From the NCBI RefSeq assembly GCF_016863615.1, contig NZ_BOPF01000019.1, forward strand, positions 1 through 64,000: a stretch of DNA of 64,000 bases, in the 5' to 3' direction. Source of the DNA: Virgisporangium aliadipatigenens (GTDB lineage Bacteria > Actinomycetota > Actinomycetes > Mycobacteriales > Micromonosporaceae). Shown one piece after another: positions 43,667 to 52,607 of the stretch. Position 1 is the first letter of the stretch; every line of letters begins with the position of its first letter. The position numbers and the translations under genes were made by a program. The notes beneath the pieces are model-generated. The model did no database searches. It had not been told where the DNA came from and worked only from the letters and a program-made list of their open reading frames with translations.

Positions 43667-45297
43667 GATTCCTCCTCCGGGACCATCTCGATGGCGCCGG
43701 CCGGGCACTCCGCCACGCAGATGCCGCAGCCCTTGCAGTAGTCCAGGTCGATCGCGTAACTGCCGGCGCGGTGCCCCTCGTCCAGCTTGCGCACGGCGTT
43801 GTCGGGGCAGACGCCGAAGCAGTTGTCGCAACCGAAGCAGTTGCCGCAGGACAGGCAGCGGCGCGCCTCGAACAGCGCGGTCGACTCGTCCAGCCCTCGG
43901 ACCACCTCGTCGAAGGTGGACGCCCGCCGGGCAAGGTCGAGCCGCGGCCGCAGGGTCGCCGGGGCGTCGCTGTAGTACCAGGTGTTGAGTCGTTCGAACG
44001 TCGCCAGCGGCGGCCGCGCAGCCGGTGTCGGGGTGCCGCCGCCCAGCCAGGCGTCGATTTCGCGCGCCGCGCGCTTGCCGTGGCCGACGGCATCGGTGAC
44101 GGTGCGCCGCGACGGCACCATGTCGCCGCCGGCGAACACGCCCGGACGGCCGGTCATCAGGTGCGCGTCGACCCGCACCGTGCCGTGGTCGACCTCGATG
44201 TCCGGCGCACTGTCCACAATGGAGCGATCTACCTCCTGGCCGAGCGCCAGCACCACGGCGTCGGCCGGCAGTTCCTCGAACTCGCCGGTGGGCTGCGGGA
44301 AGCCGTTGTCGTCCAGGCGCATCCGCTCGACGACCACCCGCCCCGATCCGGCGTACGCGATCGTCGACAGCCACCGCATGCGCACGCCCTCCTCGATCGC
44401 CTCGTCGGTCTCTTCGGGATGCGCCGGCATCTGCGCACGGGTGCGCCGGTAGACGACCAGCGGTTCGGTGGCGCCCAGCCGCTTGGCGCTGCGGGCCACG
44501 TCGAGCGCCGTGTTGCCGCCGCCGTAGACGACCACCCGGCGGCCGAGCAGCGGGCGTTCGCCCTCGGCGACGTCGTGCAGCACGCCGAGCGCGTCGAGGA
44601 TGCGGGCCGACTCGCCGGCCGGGACGTAGGCCCGCTTGGACAGTTGGGCGCCGACGGCGAGGAACACCGCGTCGAACTCGGCGAGCGCGGCCACCGGATC
44701 GTCCACCCGCCGGTTCTGCTCGACGGTCACACCGAGGTCGACGATGCGCCCGATCTCCGCGTCGAGAACGTCGCGCGGCAGCCGGTACGCCGGGATGCCG
44801 TAGCGCATCATGCCGCCGGCCGCCTCGCCCGCGTCCCGAACGGTCACCGCGTGGCCGCGCACGGCCAGGTGGTACGCGGCGGACAGCCCGCACGGGCCGG
44901 CGCCGACCACCAGCACCCGCTTGCCGGTCGGTGCCGGCGGCGGGTCGAAGCGCCAGCCCCGTCGGATCGCCTCGTCGCCGACGAACCGCTCCACGGCGTT
45001 GATGCCGACCGCCTCGTCGAGCTGCCCGCGGTTGCAGGCGTCCTGGCACGGGTGGTAGCAGACCCGGCCCATGATCGCGGGGAACGGGTTGTCGCGCACG
45101 AGCTGTCGCCAGGCCCGTTCGTAGCCGCCGTCCTCCGCCTCGTACAGCCACGCCTGCACGTTCTCCCCGGCCGGGCAGGCGTCGTTGCACGGCGGCATCC
45201 GGTTGACGTACACCGGGCGTTCGGTGCGCCACGCGCCGGTCCGGTTGGCCAGGCTGGACCCGACGTCCAGCGTGATCGCGAACGGATGTTCAGTCAT
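43663..45297 (-). CDS. GltD-like Fe-S flavoprotein with a C-terminal two-cluster ferredoxin domain
   Basis: The ATG at 45297 starts a 544-residue protein. The N-terminal Fe-S domain has Cys37, Cys41 (CNDACPAGENVQAW), Cys80, Cys84 and Cys88 (VCYHPCQDAC). The FAD motif VLVVGAGPCGLSAAYHLA begins near 128, and the NADPH motif VVVYGGGNTALDVARS near 270. The C-terminus has CLSCGNCFGCDNCFGVCP and CKGCGICVAECPAGAI, two [4Fe-4S] sites as in PorD. It overlaps porB by eight bases. I infer it accepts electrons from the 2-oxoacid enzyme and reduces NADP. Confidence 0.88.
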   Translation of the reverse strand: MTEHPFAITLDVGSSLANRTGAWRTERPVYVNRMPPCNDACPAGENVQAWLYEAEDGGYERAWRQLVRDNPFPAIMGRVCYHPCQDACNRGQLDEAVGINAVERFVGDEAIRRGWRFDPPPAPTGKRVLVVGAGPCGLSAAYHLAVRGHAVTVRDAGEAAGGMMRYGIPAYRLPRDVLDAEIGRIVDLGVTVEQNRRVDDPVAALAEFDAVFLAVGAQLSKRAYVPAGESARILDALGVLHDVAEGERPLLGRRVVVYGGGNTALDVARSAKRLGATEPLVVYRRTRAQMPAHPEETDEAIEEGVRMRWLSTIAYAGSGRVVVERMRLDDNGFPQPTGEFEELPADAVVLALGQEVDRSIVDSAPDIEVDHGTVRVDAHLMTGRPGVFAGGDMVPSRRTVTDAVGHGKRAAREIDAWLGGGTPTPAARPPLATFERLNTWYYSDAPATLRPRLDLARRASTFDEVVRGLDESTALFEARRCLSCGNCFGCDNCFGVCPDNAVRKLDEGHRAGSYAIDLDYCKGCGICVAECPAGAIEMVPEEES

Positions 45298-46291
45298 GGC
45301 CCGCCTCCAGGAGCCCGTAGCGTGCGATGTTGGCATCGGCGATGGCCTGGATCCGCCCGATGACGTCGGTGCGCAACTCCGGGCGGAACAGGTGCGCGAA
45401 GCGCCTCTGCGGCCGCAGGTACTCCGTGACCGGAACGGCTGCGCGGATCGGGGTCGCGGCCACCACGTCGCCGCGTTCGGCCTCGTACACCGGGAAGAGG
45501 CCGCACTGCGTGGCGAGCCGGGCCAGGCGCACCGTGTCGCGCGCGGCGCTGCCCCAGCCCAATGGACACGGCACCAGCACGTGCAGGTACCGCGCGCCCC
45601 GGAACGACATCGCCCGTTCCACCTTGTACTCCAGATCGCGCGGGTCGGCGACGGTGGCCGTGGCGACGTACGGGATGCCGTGCGCCATCGCGATCCGCGG
45701 CGCGTCCTTGCCCTGCCCGAACGCGTTGCCCGGCGCGGGCCCGACGGCGTCGGTCGTGGCGGTGCGCGCGGCCGGCGGGGTGGCGCCGGAGCGCTGCACG
45801 CCGGTGTTCATGTAGGCCTGGTTGTCGTAGCAGACGAACAGCACGTCGTCGTCGCGCTCGAACATGCCGGACAGGCAGCCGAAGCCGATGTCGACGGTGC
45901 CGCCGTCGCCACCCTGGCCGATCACCCGGATGTCCTCGCGCCCCTGAGCGCGCAGCGCGGCGGCGACCCCGGTGGCGACCGCGGGCGCGTTGCCGAACAG
46001 CGAGTGCAGCCAGGCGACCCGCCACGACGACTCGGGGAACGGGGTGGAGAAGACCTCCAGGCAGCCGGTGGCGTTGACGGTCACCAGCTTGCCGCCGGTG
46101 GCGCGCATCGCCGCGTCGAGCACGTAGCGGGCGCCGAGCGCCTCGCCGCAGCCCTGACAGGCACGGTGGCCGGTGGTGATGGCGTTCGTGCGGGCCGGGT
46201 CGGACTGCACGGCGCGCGAGCGCGGGTCGAGCAGCCGGTTGCCGACCGCGTAGCTGCCGGTCTGGTAGAACTTCACGCGATTGACGGGCAT
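45290..46291 (-). CDS. porB: 2-oxoacid:acceptor oxidoreductase beta subunit (TPP-binding)
   Basis: The 333 residues include the cluster-binding HRACQGCGEALGARY and the thiamine diphosphate motif GQGGDGGTVDIGFGCLSG with DNQAYMNTGVQRSG. These are features of pyruvate or 2-ketoacid:ferredoxin oxidoreductase beta subunits. TPP decarboxylates the 2-oxoacid and passes electrons to the Fe-S clusters. It lies 10 bases after porA and overlaps the flavoprotein gene. The exact 2-oxoacid cannot be read from sequence. Confidence 0.9.
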   Translation of the reverse strand: MPVNRVKFYQTGSYAVGNRLLDPRSRAVQSDPARTNAITTGHRACQGCGEALGARYVLDAAMRATGGKLVTVNATGCLEVFSTPFPESSWRVAWLHSLFGNAPAVATGVAAALRAQGREDIRVIGQGGDGGTVDIGFGCLSGMFERDDDVLFVCYDNQAYMNTGVQRSGATPPAARTATTDAVGPAPGNAFGQGKDAPRIAMAHGIPYVATATVADPRDLEYKVERAMSFRGARYLHVLVPCPLGWGSAARDTVRLARLATQCGLFPVYEAERGDVVAATPIRAAVPVTEYLRPQRRFAHLFRPELRTDVIGRIQAIADANIARYGLLEAGHD

Positions 46292-46301
46292 GACCGCCCC
46301 C

Positions 46302-47477
46302 TCAGCCGTGGCCCGCCGCGCCGGCGAGCAGATCCGTGTCGAGGTCCAGGAAGGTCACCGGGTCGAGCGCGTCACGCGCCGCCGCACGGAGCATCGCGTC
46401 GAGCGAGGCGCGGGTGACCGGCCGCCCGCCGAGTCCCGCGACCACGTCGTAGCGCGGCGTTCGCGTGCCGCGCAGCGCGGTGTCGACGTCGGCCGCCACC
46501 ACGCCGCCGACCCCGGGGGCGAGCGCCCGGTCCAGCACCACCACCCGCCGCGCGCCACGCAGCGCCGCGCACAACGCGGCCCCGGGGAACGGGCGGTACG
46601 CGGTCAACCCGAGCACGCCGACCGACACGCCGTCGGCGCACAGGCCGTCGACGGTGTCCTTGAGCGTGCCGAGGATCGAGCCGAGCGCCACGACAACCGT
46701 CTCGGCGTCCGCCTGATACGGCGCGAGCAGCGACATGCCGGGCCGGCCGAACCCACGGGCGAACTCCTCCCCCAGCGCCGGGATGCGGCTCAGGGCATCC
46801 AGGTGCGTGCGGTGCGCCAGGTACCGCACCTCGGTGAACGCCTCCGGCCCCACCATCGCCCCGATGGTCACCGGCGCGTCCGGATCCAGCCGCTGCCGCG
46901 GCACGAACGCCGGCAGGTAGCCGCCGACCTGTTCGACGGTGGGCACCTCGACCGGTTCGCACGCGTGGGTCAGCACGAAGCCGTCCATGCACACCATCAC
47001 CGGCAGCGACATCTCCTCGGCCAGCCGGAACGCCTGCACGTGCAGGTCGGTGGCGGCCTGATTGGACTCGGCGTAGAGCTGGATCCAGCCGCTGTCGCGT
47101 TGGCTCATCGCGTCGCTGTGGTCGTTCCAGATGTTGATCGGTGCGCCGAGCGCCCGGTTGGCCACCGTCATCACGATCGGCAGGCCCAGGCCGGCCGCGT
47201 TGAACAGCGCCTCGGCCATGAACAGCAGCCCCTGGCTGGCGGTGGCGGTATAGGCGCGCGCACCCGTGGCCGACGCGCCGATCGCAACCGACATGGCGGC
47301 GAACTCCGACTCGACGTTCACGAACTCGCAGCCGGGCAGCACTCCGGTGCGCACCAGCGTGCTCAGCGACTCCACGATGTGCGTCTGCGGCGAGATCGGA
47401 TAGGCGCACACGACGCGAGGCCGGCACGCGGCGACGGCCCGGGCGACGGCCTTCGAGCCCTCGATCTGTTCAGTCAT
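46302..47477 (-). CDS. porA: 2-oxoacid:acceptor oxidoreductase alpha subunit
   Basis: The ATG at 47477 (MTEQIEGSKAVARAVAACRP) lies inside the end of porG. The 391-residue chain has the pyrimidine-binding domain with CAYPISPQTHIVESL, ESEFAAMSVAIGASATGARA and TATASQGLLFMAEAL, then the transketolase C-terminal domain (AETVVVALGSILGTLKDTVD). The Y-P-I-(S/T)-P motif is the family mark. It works as a heterotrimer with porB and porG, the delta function being on the flavoprotein. Confidence 0.9.
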   Translation of the reverse strand: MTEQIEGSKAVARAVAACRPRVVCAYPISPQTHIVESLSTLVRTGVLPGCEFVNVESEFAAMSVAIGASATGARAYTATASQGLLFMAEALFNAAGLGLPIVMTVANRALGAPINIWNDHSDAMSQRDSGWIQLYAESNQAATDLHVQAFRLAEEMSLPVMVCMDGFVLTHACEPVEVPTVEQVGGYLPAFVPRQRLDPDAPVTIGAMVGPEAFTEVRYLAHRTHLDALSRIPALGEEFARGFGRPGMSLLAPYQADAETVVVALGSILGTLKDTVDGLCADGVSVGVLGLTAYRPFPGAALCAALRGARRVVVLDRALAPGVGGVVAADVDTALRGTRTPRYDVVAGLGGRPVTRASLDAMLRAAARDALDPVTFLDLDTDLLAGAAGHG

Positions 47478-48066
47478 CGGAGCGCTCCCTCCCCGCACCG
47501 GCCGGCAGTGCCTGCCGCACCAGGTCGAACGCCGCGTGCGCCGCGGCGACGTTGCCCTCGGCCACCTTCCCCGGGAACCGTTCCCGGATGGCGGCGGCCA
47601 TCGCCTCGAACGGCACCAACCCGGTCAGCGCGGCCAGCGCGCCGAGCAGCGCCACGTTCGGCACGGGACGGCCGATGTGCGAAAGCGCCAGCGCGGTCGC
47701 CGGAAGCACCACCAGGTGTTCCCGGTCGAGTGCCGCGACGGCGGGTGGCAGCGGCAACCGTTCCCGCGCAACCGCCGCGTTTACCACCACCGACCCGTCC
47801 GGCGCCAACCCGGTGAAGACCCCGGGGGCCCGCAGCAGCGTCGGGTCCTGCACGACGAGCGCGTCCGGGGTGAGCACCGGCTCGCGCAGCCGGATCGGCC
47901 GGTCGTCGACGCGGCAGAACGCCATGACGGGCGCGCCGGTGCGCTCCGAGCCGAAGCTGGGGAAGGCCTGCGCGTACCGGCCGCCGGCGTGCGCCGCCAC
48001 GGACAGCAGTTCCGCCGCCGTGACCACCCCCTGGCCGCCGCGGCCGTGGATCCGCACCGAGTACAT
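47470..48066 (-). CDS. porG: 2-oxoacid:acceptor oxidoreductase gamma subunit
   Basis: The 198-residue subunit starts MYSVRIHGRGGQGVVTAAEL, the G-R-G-G-Q-G-V motif of all gamma subunits that bind CoA. The rest (AQAFPSFGSERTGAPVMAFC; RPVPNVALLGALAALTG) also fits. It begins 17 bases after pntB, and its end overlaps porA by eight bases. Confidence 0.9.
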   Translation of the reverse strand: MYSVRIHGRGGQGVVTAAELLSVAAHAGGRYAQAFPSFGSERTGAPVMAFCRVDDRPIRLREPVLTPDALVVQDPTLLRAPGVFTGLAPDGSVVVNAAVARERLPLPPAVAALDREHLVVLPATALALSHIGRPVPNVALLGALAALTGLVPFEAMAAAIRERFPGKVAEGNVAAAHAAFDLVRQALPAGAGRERSDD

Positions 48067-48083
48067 GGCGCCGCTCCTTTCGC

Positions 48084-49469
48084 TCAGCCCACGAGCACCT
48101 TCACGGCCGCGGTCAACCGGCCGAGGCCGGCCCTGGCGTCGGCGAAGAGCATCGCGGTCCGCGGATCGGTGAACAGTTCGTTGTCGATGCCGGCGTAGCC
48201 GGAGCCCATCGAACGCTTGATGACGATGACGTGCGCCGCCCTGTCGACGTCGAGGATCGGCATGCCCGAGACCGGGTTGCCGGGCCGGCGGGCGGCCGGG
48301 TTGACGACGTCGTTGGCGCCGACGACCAGCGCCACGTCGGCGCGGGGCAGTTCGGCGTTGGCCTGGTCGAGGTCGCGCATCTGTTCGTAGGGCACGTTCG
48401 CCTCGGCGAGCAGCACGTTCATGTGGCCGGGCATCCGGCCGGCGACCGGGTGGATCGCGTAGCCCACCTCGATGCCGCGGCCGGCGAGCAGGTCGGCAAG
48501 TTCGCGTGCGGCGTGCTGCGCCTGCGCCGCGGCGAGGCCGTAGCCGGGCACGATCATCACCTTGCGGGCGTAGGCGAGCAGGATCGCCGCGTCGTCGGCC
48601 TCGATCGCGCGCACGGCCGCCGCGCCGGTGACCTGCGGCGTCGTGCCGTCGCCGGTGCCGTAGCCGCCGAGCACGATGTCGGGGATCGAACGGTTCATCG
48701 CGTCGGCCATGAGTTTGGTGAGGATGCCGCCGGATGCACCCACCAGCGCGCCGGCGACCACCAGCACGGTGTTGTCGAGGACGAACCCGACCAGCGCGAC
48801 GGCCGTGCCGGTGCAGGCGTTGAGCAGCGACACCACCACCGGCATGTCGGCGCCACCGATCGGCAGCACGCCGAGTACCCCGATCGCGAGGGCCAGCCCG
48901 GCGAGCGCCAGCAGCACCCAGGCGGTGTACCGGTCCGCCGCGACCGCCCCGCCGACACCCAGCCCGGCGGCCGCCAGCAGGAACACCGGCACGGAACCGC
49001 CGGGCAGCCGGATCGGCCGGCCCGGCACCACCCCGTGCAGCTTCCCGGCCGCGATCAACGAGCCGCTGAACGTGACGCCGCCGATGAGGACGTCGAGCAC
49101 CGCCGGCACCCGCACGGCGACGCCGGGCGAGTCGAGCAGGTCGTGCGCGCCGACCAGAACGGCCGCGCCGCCGCCGACCGCGTTGAAGAGGCTCACCAGT
49201 TGCGGCATCGCCGTCGTCGGGGTGCGCCGTCCACTGTGGACACCCGCGACGGAACCGGCCAGCACGCCGATCGCGAGCGTCAGCCAGCCCGCCCCGCTCG
49301 GGCCGCCGTCGCGCACCACGAGAACGAGCGTCGCGGCCACGGCGACCGCCATGCCGGCCGCCGAGACGCGGTTGCCGAACCGGGCCGTCGGCGGCGAGTT
49401 CATCAGGTGCAGGCCGGTCACGAAGCACACGGCGGCGGCGAGGTAGGCGAGTTGCACGACGGCGTTCAT
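48084..49469 (-). CDS. pntB: NAD(P) transhydrogenase beta subunit
   Basis: The 461-residue subunit starts MNAVVQLAYLAAAVCFVTGL and has about eight to nine membrane helices, then the cytosolic NADP-binding dIII domain. dIII shows VMIVPGYGLAAAQAQHAARE, GRMPGHMNVLLAEANVPYEQ and VALVVGANDVVNPAA with KRSMGSGYAGIDN near the end, all diagnostic. It overlaps pntAB by four bases. PntB couples hydride transfer between NADH and NADP to proton flow. Confidence 0.93.
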   Translation of the reverse strand: MNAVVQLAYLAAAVCFVTGLHLMNSPPTARFGNRVSAAGMAVAVAATLVLVVRDGGPSGAGWLTLAIGVLAGSVAGVHSGRRTPTTAMPQLVSLFNAVGGGAAVLVGAHDLLDSPGVAVRVPAVLDVLIGGVTFSGSLIAAGKLHGVVPGRPIRLPGGSVPVFLLAAAGLGVGGAVAADRYTAWVLLALAGLALAIGVLGVLPIGGADMPVVVSLLNACTGTAVALVGFVLDNTVLVVAGALVGASGGILTKLMADAMNRSIPDIVLGGYGTGDGTTPQVTGAAAVRAIEADDAAILLAYARKVMIVPGYGLAAAQAQHAARELADLLAGRGIEVGYAIHPVAGRMPGHMNVLLAEANVPYEQMRDLDQANAELPRADVALVVGANDVVNPAARRPGNPVSGMPILDVDRAAHVIVIKRSMGSGYAGIDNELFTDPRTAMLFADARAGLGRLTAAVKVLVG

Positions 49470-49783
49470 CTCGGGGCCTCCTCGCGACGCGGCGCGCGGT
49501 CGCCGGCCGGCCGGAACATCTCCAGCATCCGGTCGGTGACGACGTAGCCGCCGGTGACGTTCATGGCGGCGAAGAAGCCGGCGACGCCGACGAGCGCGTA
49601 GCCGAGCGGGTCGTCGGCGGTGACCGCCATCGCGATCGCGCCGGCGAGCACCACGCCGTGGATCGCGTTCGTGGCGGACATCAGCGGCGTGTGCAGGGTG
49701 GCCGGCACCTTGCCGATCACCTCGAACCCGAGCAGCACGCCCAGGACGAAGATGACCACCGTGCCCGTCGTCAGGTCGTCCAT
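49466..49783 (-). CDS. pntAB: NAD(P) transhydrogenase alpha subunit, membrane part
   Basis: The 105-residue protein has an N-terminal helix TGTVVIFVLGVLLGFEVIGK and then VPATLHTPLMSATNAIHGVV, the strictly conserved dII signature, and two or three more helices. Splitting PntA into two genes is known from Rhodospirillum and mycobacteria. It begins one base after the end of pntAA. Confidence 0.92.
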   Translation of the reverse strand: MDDLTTGTVVIFVLGVLLGFEVIGKVPATLHTPLMSATNAIHGVVLAGAIAMAVTADDPLGYALVGVAGFFAAMNVTGGYVVTDRMLEMFRPAGDRAPRREEAPR

Positions 49784-49784
49784 G

Positions 49785-50894
49785 TCATCGCCTCGCTCCC
49801 GTGGTCGTCGGTGTGACGAGCAGGCCGGCGCAGATCTCGTCCGCCGGGTCCAGCGTCAGTTCGCCGTCGCGGACCACGTGCCGCAGCAGCGCCGTGAGGT
49901 TGCGGGAGAAGGCCTCGGACGCGGCGACCGGCATCCGGGCCGCCAGCTCCGGGGCACCGATGATCGTGACCCCGTGCGGCGTCACGATCGTCGCGTCGGG
50001 CACGCTGCCCGCGACGTTCCCGCCGTCGGGTCCGGCGGCCAGGTCGACGAACACCGCGCCCGGCGCCATACCGTCGATCGCACCGGCCGGGACCAGCAGC
50101 GGCGCGCGCCGTCCCGGCACCCGCGCGGTCGCGATGACCACGTCGTACCGGGCGACGTGCGCCGCCAGCGCGTCCTGCTGCCGCCGTGTCTCGTCGGTGC
50201 TGAGCGCCCGCGCGTAGCCACCGGCCCCGCCGCCGTCGAGGGGCGCGTCGAGGTCGAGGTACGCCGCGCCGACCGAGGTCACCTCGTCCCGAGTCTCGGG
50301 CCTGATGTCGAACGCCGTCACGACCGCACCGAGCCGCCGTGCCGTGCCGATCGCCTGCAACCCGGCGACGCCGGCGCCCAGCACCAGGACCCGGGCCGGG
50401 CGGGTGGTGCCCGCGGCCGTCATGAGCATCGGGAAGAACCCGCCGAACGCGTCGGCGGCGACCAGAACGGCCTTGTAGCCGGCGACGTTCGCCTGCGAGG
50501 TGAGCGCGTCCATCTCCTGCGCCCGACTCAGCCGGCGGGGCAGCCCGCACAGGTCCACCAGCGTCACGCCGGGCGGGACCGGCAGTGGCGGATCACCGGT
50601 GGCCGCGAGCAGACCCACGAGTGTCTGTCCGGGGCGCAGGGCGTCGATTACGTCGGAGTCCGGCCGCACGACGGTGAGCACCACGTCCGCGTCTATCAGC
50701 GCCTCGGCGCGCGACACGACCTCGGCGCCCGCATGGCGGTAGGCGTCGTCGGTCCACCACGCGCCCGTCCCGGCGCCGCTTTCGACGATCACGTCGATGC
50801 CGAACGAGGACAGCCGTGGGACCGCGTCCGGGGCGAGAGCCACCCGGCGTTCGGCCGGTCCCCGATGTTTGACGACGGCGACGATCGTTGCCAC
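49785..50894 (-). CDS. pntAA: NAD(P) transhydrogenase alpha subunit, NAD-binding part
   Basis: The GTG at 50894 follows GGGGAGGAAAC and decides the start over an upstream ATG. The 369 residues read like alanine dehydrogenase/PNT: MATIVAVVKHRGPAERRVAL, VESGAGTGAWWTDDAYRHAG, the RQD-loop area MDALTSQANVAGYKAVLVAA and the NAD motif VLVLGAGVAGLQAIGTARRL with FDIRPETRDEVTS. It is the first gene of the long redox operon; a DevR-like site lies 71 bases upstream. Confidence 0.92.
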   Translation of the reverse strand: MATIVAVVKHRGPAERRVALAPDAVPRLSSFGIDVIVESGAGTGAWWTDDAYRHAGAEVVSRAEALIDADVVLTVVRPDSDVIDALRPGQTLVGLLAATGDPPLPVPPGVTLVDLCGLPRRLSRAQEMDALTSQANVAGYKAVLVAADAFGGFFPMLMTAAGTTRPARVLVLGAGVAGLQAIGTARRLGAVVTAFDIRPETRDEVTSVGAAYLDLDAPLDGGGAGGYARALSTDETRRQQDALAAHVARYDVVIATARVPGRRAPLLVPAGAIDGMAPGAVFVDLAAGPDGGNVAGSVPDATIVTPHGVTIIGAPELAARMPVAASEAFSRNLTALLRHVVRDGELTLDPADEICAGLLVTPTTTGARR

Positions 50895-50964
50895 GTTTCC
50901 TCCCCGTGCTCGTGCGTGGGCGGCGATTCCCCCCAAGCACATCGGGAGGACACGGGGGTCAACA

Positions 50965-50978
50965 GGGGCGGAGGTCCC
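50965..50978 (-). promoter_or_regulatory. DevR-box-like site GGGACCTCCGCCCC (minus strand)
   Basis: Read on the minus strand, the half-sites GGGAC and GCCCC are four bases apart and one base short of a perfect GGGACnnnnGTCCC palindrome. It is upstream of pntAA, at the head of the pnt-por-ABC operon. Confidence 0.42.
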
Positions 50979-50983
50979 ACCCG

Positions 50984-51016
50984 CACGGCCGACCGGCCCG
51001 GTGGCCGCCGGCCGTG
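50984..51016. terminator. Hairpin between the ABC permease end and the pnt promoter
   Basis: CACGGCCG (50984-50991) and CGGCCGTG (51009-51016) form a perfect stem around a GC-rich loop. It lies ten bases after the ABC permease gene on the minus strand, so it may end the 54.3-51.0 kb transcript before the pnt operon begins. Confidence 0.55.
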
Positions 51017-51026
51017 AGCGGATACG

Positions 51027-52607
51027 TCAGCCGGTGGTGACGTCGCGGCGGGTCACGGCGACCAGGCCCGCCAGCGTGGTCCCGGCCGCGACGGCCAGGA
51101 GCACCGCCTGACCGCCGAGGTGCGGGTGGTCACCGAGCAGGTCCGGCACATGGTGGAACGTGCCGAGGTCGCGCACCCGCTCGGGCACCCCGAGCAGTTG
51201 CCCGAGCAGCGCCAGCCCGGCGCTCAACACCAGCGGGACCCAGGCCAGCCAGGTGAACCGGGGCCGCCAGCCGGCCAGCAACGCCGTCCAGCCCGCGGCG
51301 ACCAGCACCGCCGGCCACTGCCCGACGACGTAACCGAACGCCCGCGCGGCAACGTCGGCGCCGTCGATCACCCTCGCCGCGACGAAGCCGCTGAGCAGGC
51401 CGGCGACGAGGAGCACGGCGGCGGCGCCGGCCGCGGTCACCACGACCCGCGCGGCCAGCGGCGCCCAGCGGCGCACCCCCGTCGCCAGCACGTGGTCGGT
51501 ACGCCCGCTCAGCTCCTCCGCAGCGGTGCGGGCCACCGACAGGACGGCGAACGCCGACACGAGCACGCCGAGCACCGTTGCGGTGTAGGCGAAGTAGCCG
51601 GCGACCGGATCGGCGCCCAGCTGCGCGCCGAGGAACCCGCCGACATCGCCGCCGCGGCTCTGCTCCAGCACCCCCGAACCCATCGCGGAGAAGAGCGTCC
51701 CGACCGCGGCGACGGCGAGCGTCCAGGCCACGATCCCGCCACGGGCCAGCCGGCCGGCCAGCCCGACGGTAGAACGGATCCGCAGGTGCGCCGCCCGGCG
51801 ATCACGCTGCCGCAGCAGCCCGCCGCGGAAATCCCGCCGGCCGTGCAGGAACACCGCCGCGCCCGCGACGGCGAACGCCACGGCCAGGTATGCGCCGAGC
51901 ATGCCCCACCGGTCCCCGTCGAACGGGCGCGCCACGGCCCGCAGCCCCAGCGGGCTGAACCGGTTGAGCCCGTCGACGTGCCGCACGTCGGCCACCGCGC
52001 GCACCGCGAACGCGATCCCCACGGCGCCGAGGCCGAGCAGTCGCGCCGCCCCGGCCGCCGGCACCACCTGGGCGAGCAGCACCGCGAGTACCGCCACCAC
52101 GAGGAACGTCAGCCCGACCGTCGCGCCGAACGTCACCGCACCGGCGGCGGTCACCCCGTCGACCCGTCCGGCGTGCATCCCGACGACGGCGGCACAGCCG
52201 GCACCGCACGCCGTCGCGAACATCGCCAGCACCGCCAGTGCGGCGTACAGCGGCGCCCGGGCGCTGACGCCGTTCGACCGGATCACCTCGACCGTGCCGT
52301 CGTCCTCGGCGGCACGGGTCAGCGCGACGGCGAGCAGCACGGCCGCCACCGCCGCGAGAACGGTGACGATGGCGCCGACCTCCCACGCGAACAGCTCGGC
52401 CGACGTGCCGCCGCCGCCGAGCCGCCCGTACAACAGCGTGCCGGCGACGTTGCGGCGGGCCAGATCGGCGGCGACCAGGCGCTGCGCGGCCGTCGGGTAC
52501 GTCGCCCGGTAGGACGGGACCGTGACGCCCGACAGCGCCACCAGCAGCACCCACCACGACCCGAGCGCCACCCGGTGCCGGCGCAGCGTCAACGCGATCA
52601 GGGTCAT
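51027..52607 (-). CDS. Large ABC permease (two-unit exporter type)
   Basis: The ATG at 52607 (MTLIALTLRRHRVALGSWWV) overlaps the ATPase gene. The 526 residues hold about twelve membrane helices in two similar halves, with cytoplasmic segments AAEDDGTVEVIRSNGVSARA and AAEELSGRTDHVLATGVRRW, the E-E-x-(G/S) loop of drug-exporting ABC-2 permeases. It makes one transporter with the ATPase at 52604. The substrate is unknown. Confidence 0.82.
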   Translation of the reverse strand: MTLIALTLRRHRVALGSWWVLLVALSGVTVPSYRATYPTAAQRLVAADLARRNVAGTLLYGRLGGGGTSAELFAWEVGAIVTVLAAVAAVLLAVALTRAAEDDGTVEVIRSNGVSARAPLYAALAVLAMFATACGAGCAAVVGMHAGRVDGVTAAGAVTFGATVGLTFLVVAVLAVLLAQVVPAAGAARLLGLGAVGIAFAVRAVADVRHVDGLNRFSPLGLRAVARPFDGDRWGMLGAYLAVAFAVAGAAVFLHGRRDFRGGLLRQRDRRAAHLRIRSTVGLAGRLARGGIVAWTLAVAAVGTLFSAMGSGVLEQSRGGDVGGFLGAQLGADPVAGYFAYTATVLGVLVSAFAVLSVARTAAEELSGRTDHVLATGVRRWAPLAARVVVTAAGAAAVLLVAGLLSGFVAARVIDGADVAARAFGYVVGQWPAVLVAAGWTALLAGWRPRFTWLAWVPLVLSAGLALLGQLLGVPERVRDLGTFHHVPDLLGDHPHLGGQAVLLAVAAGTTLAGLVAVTRRDVTTG

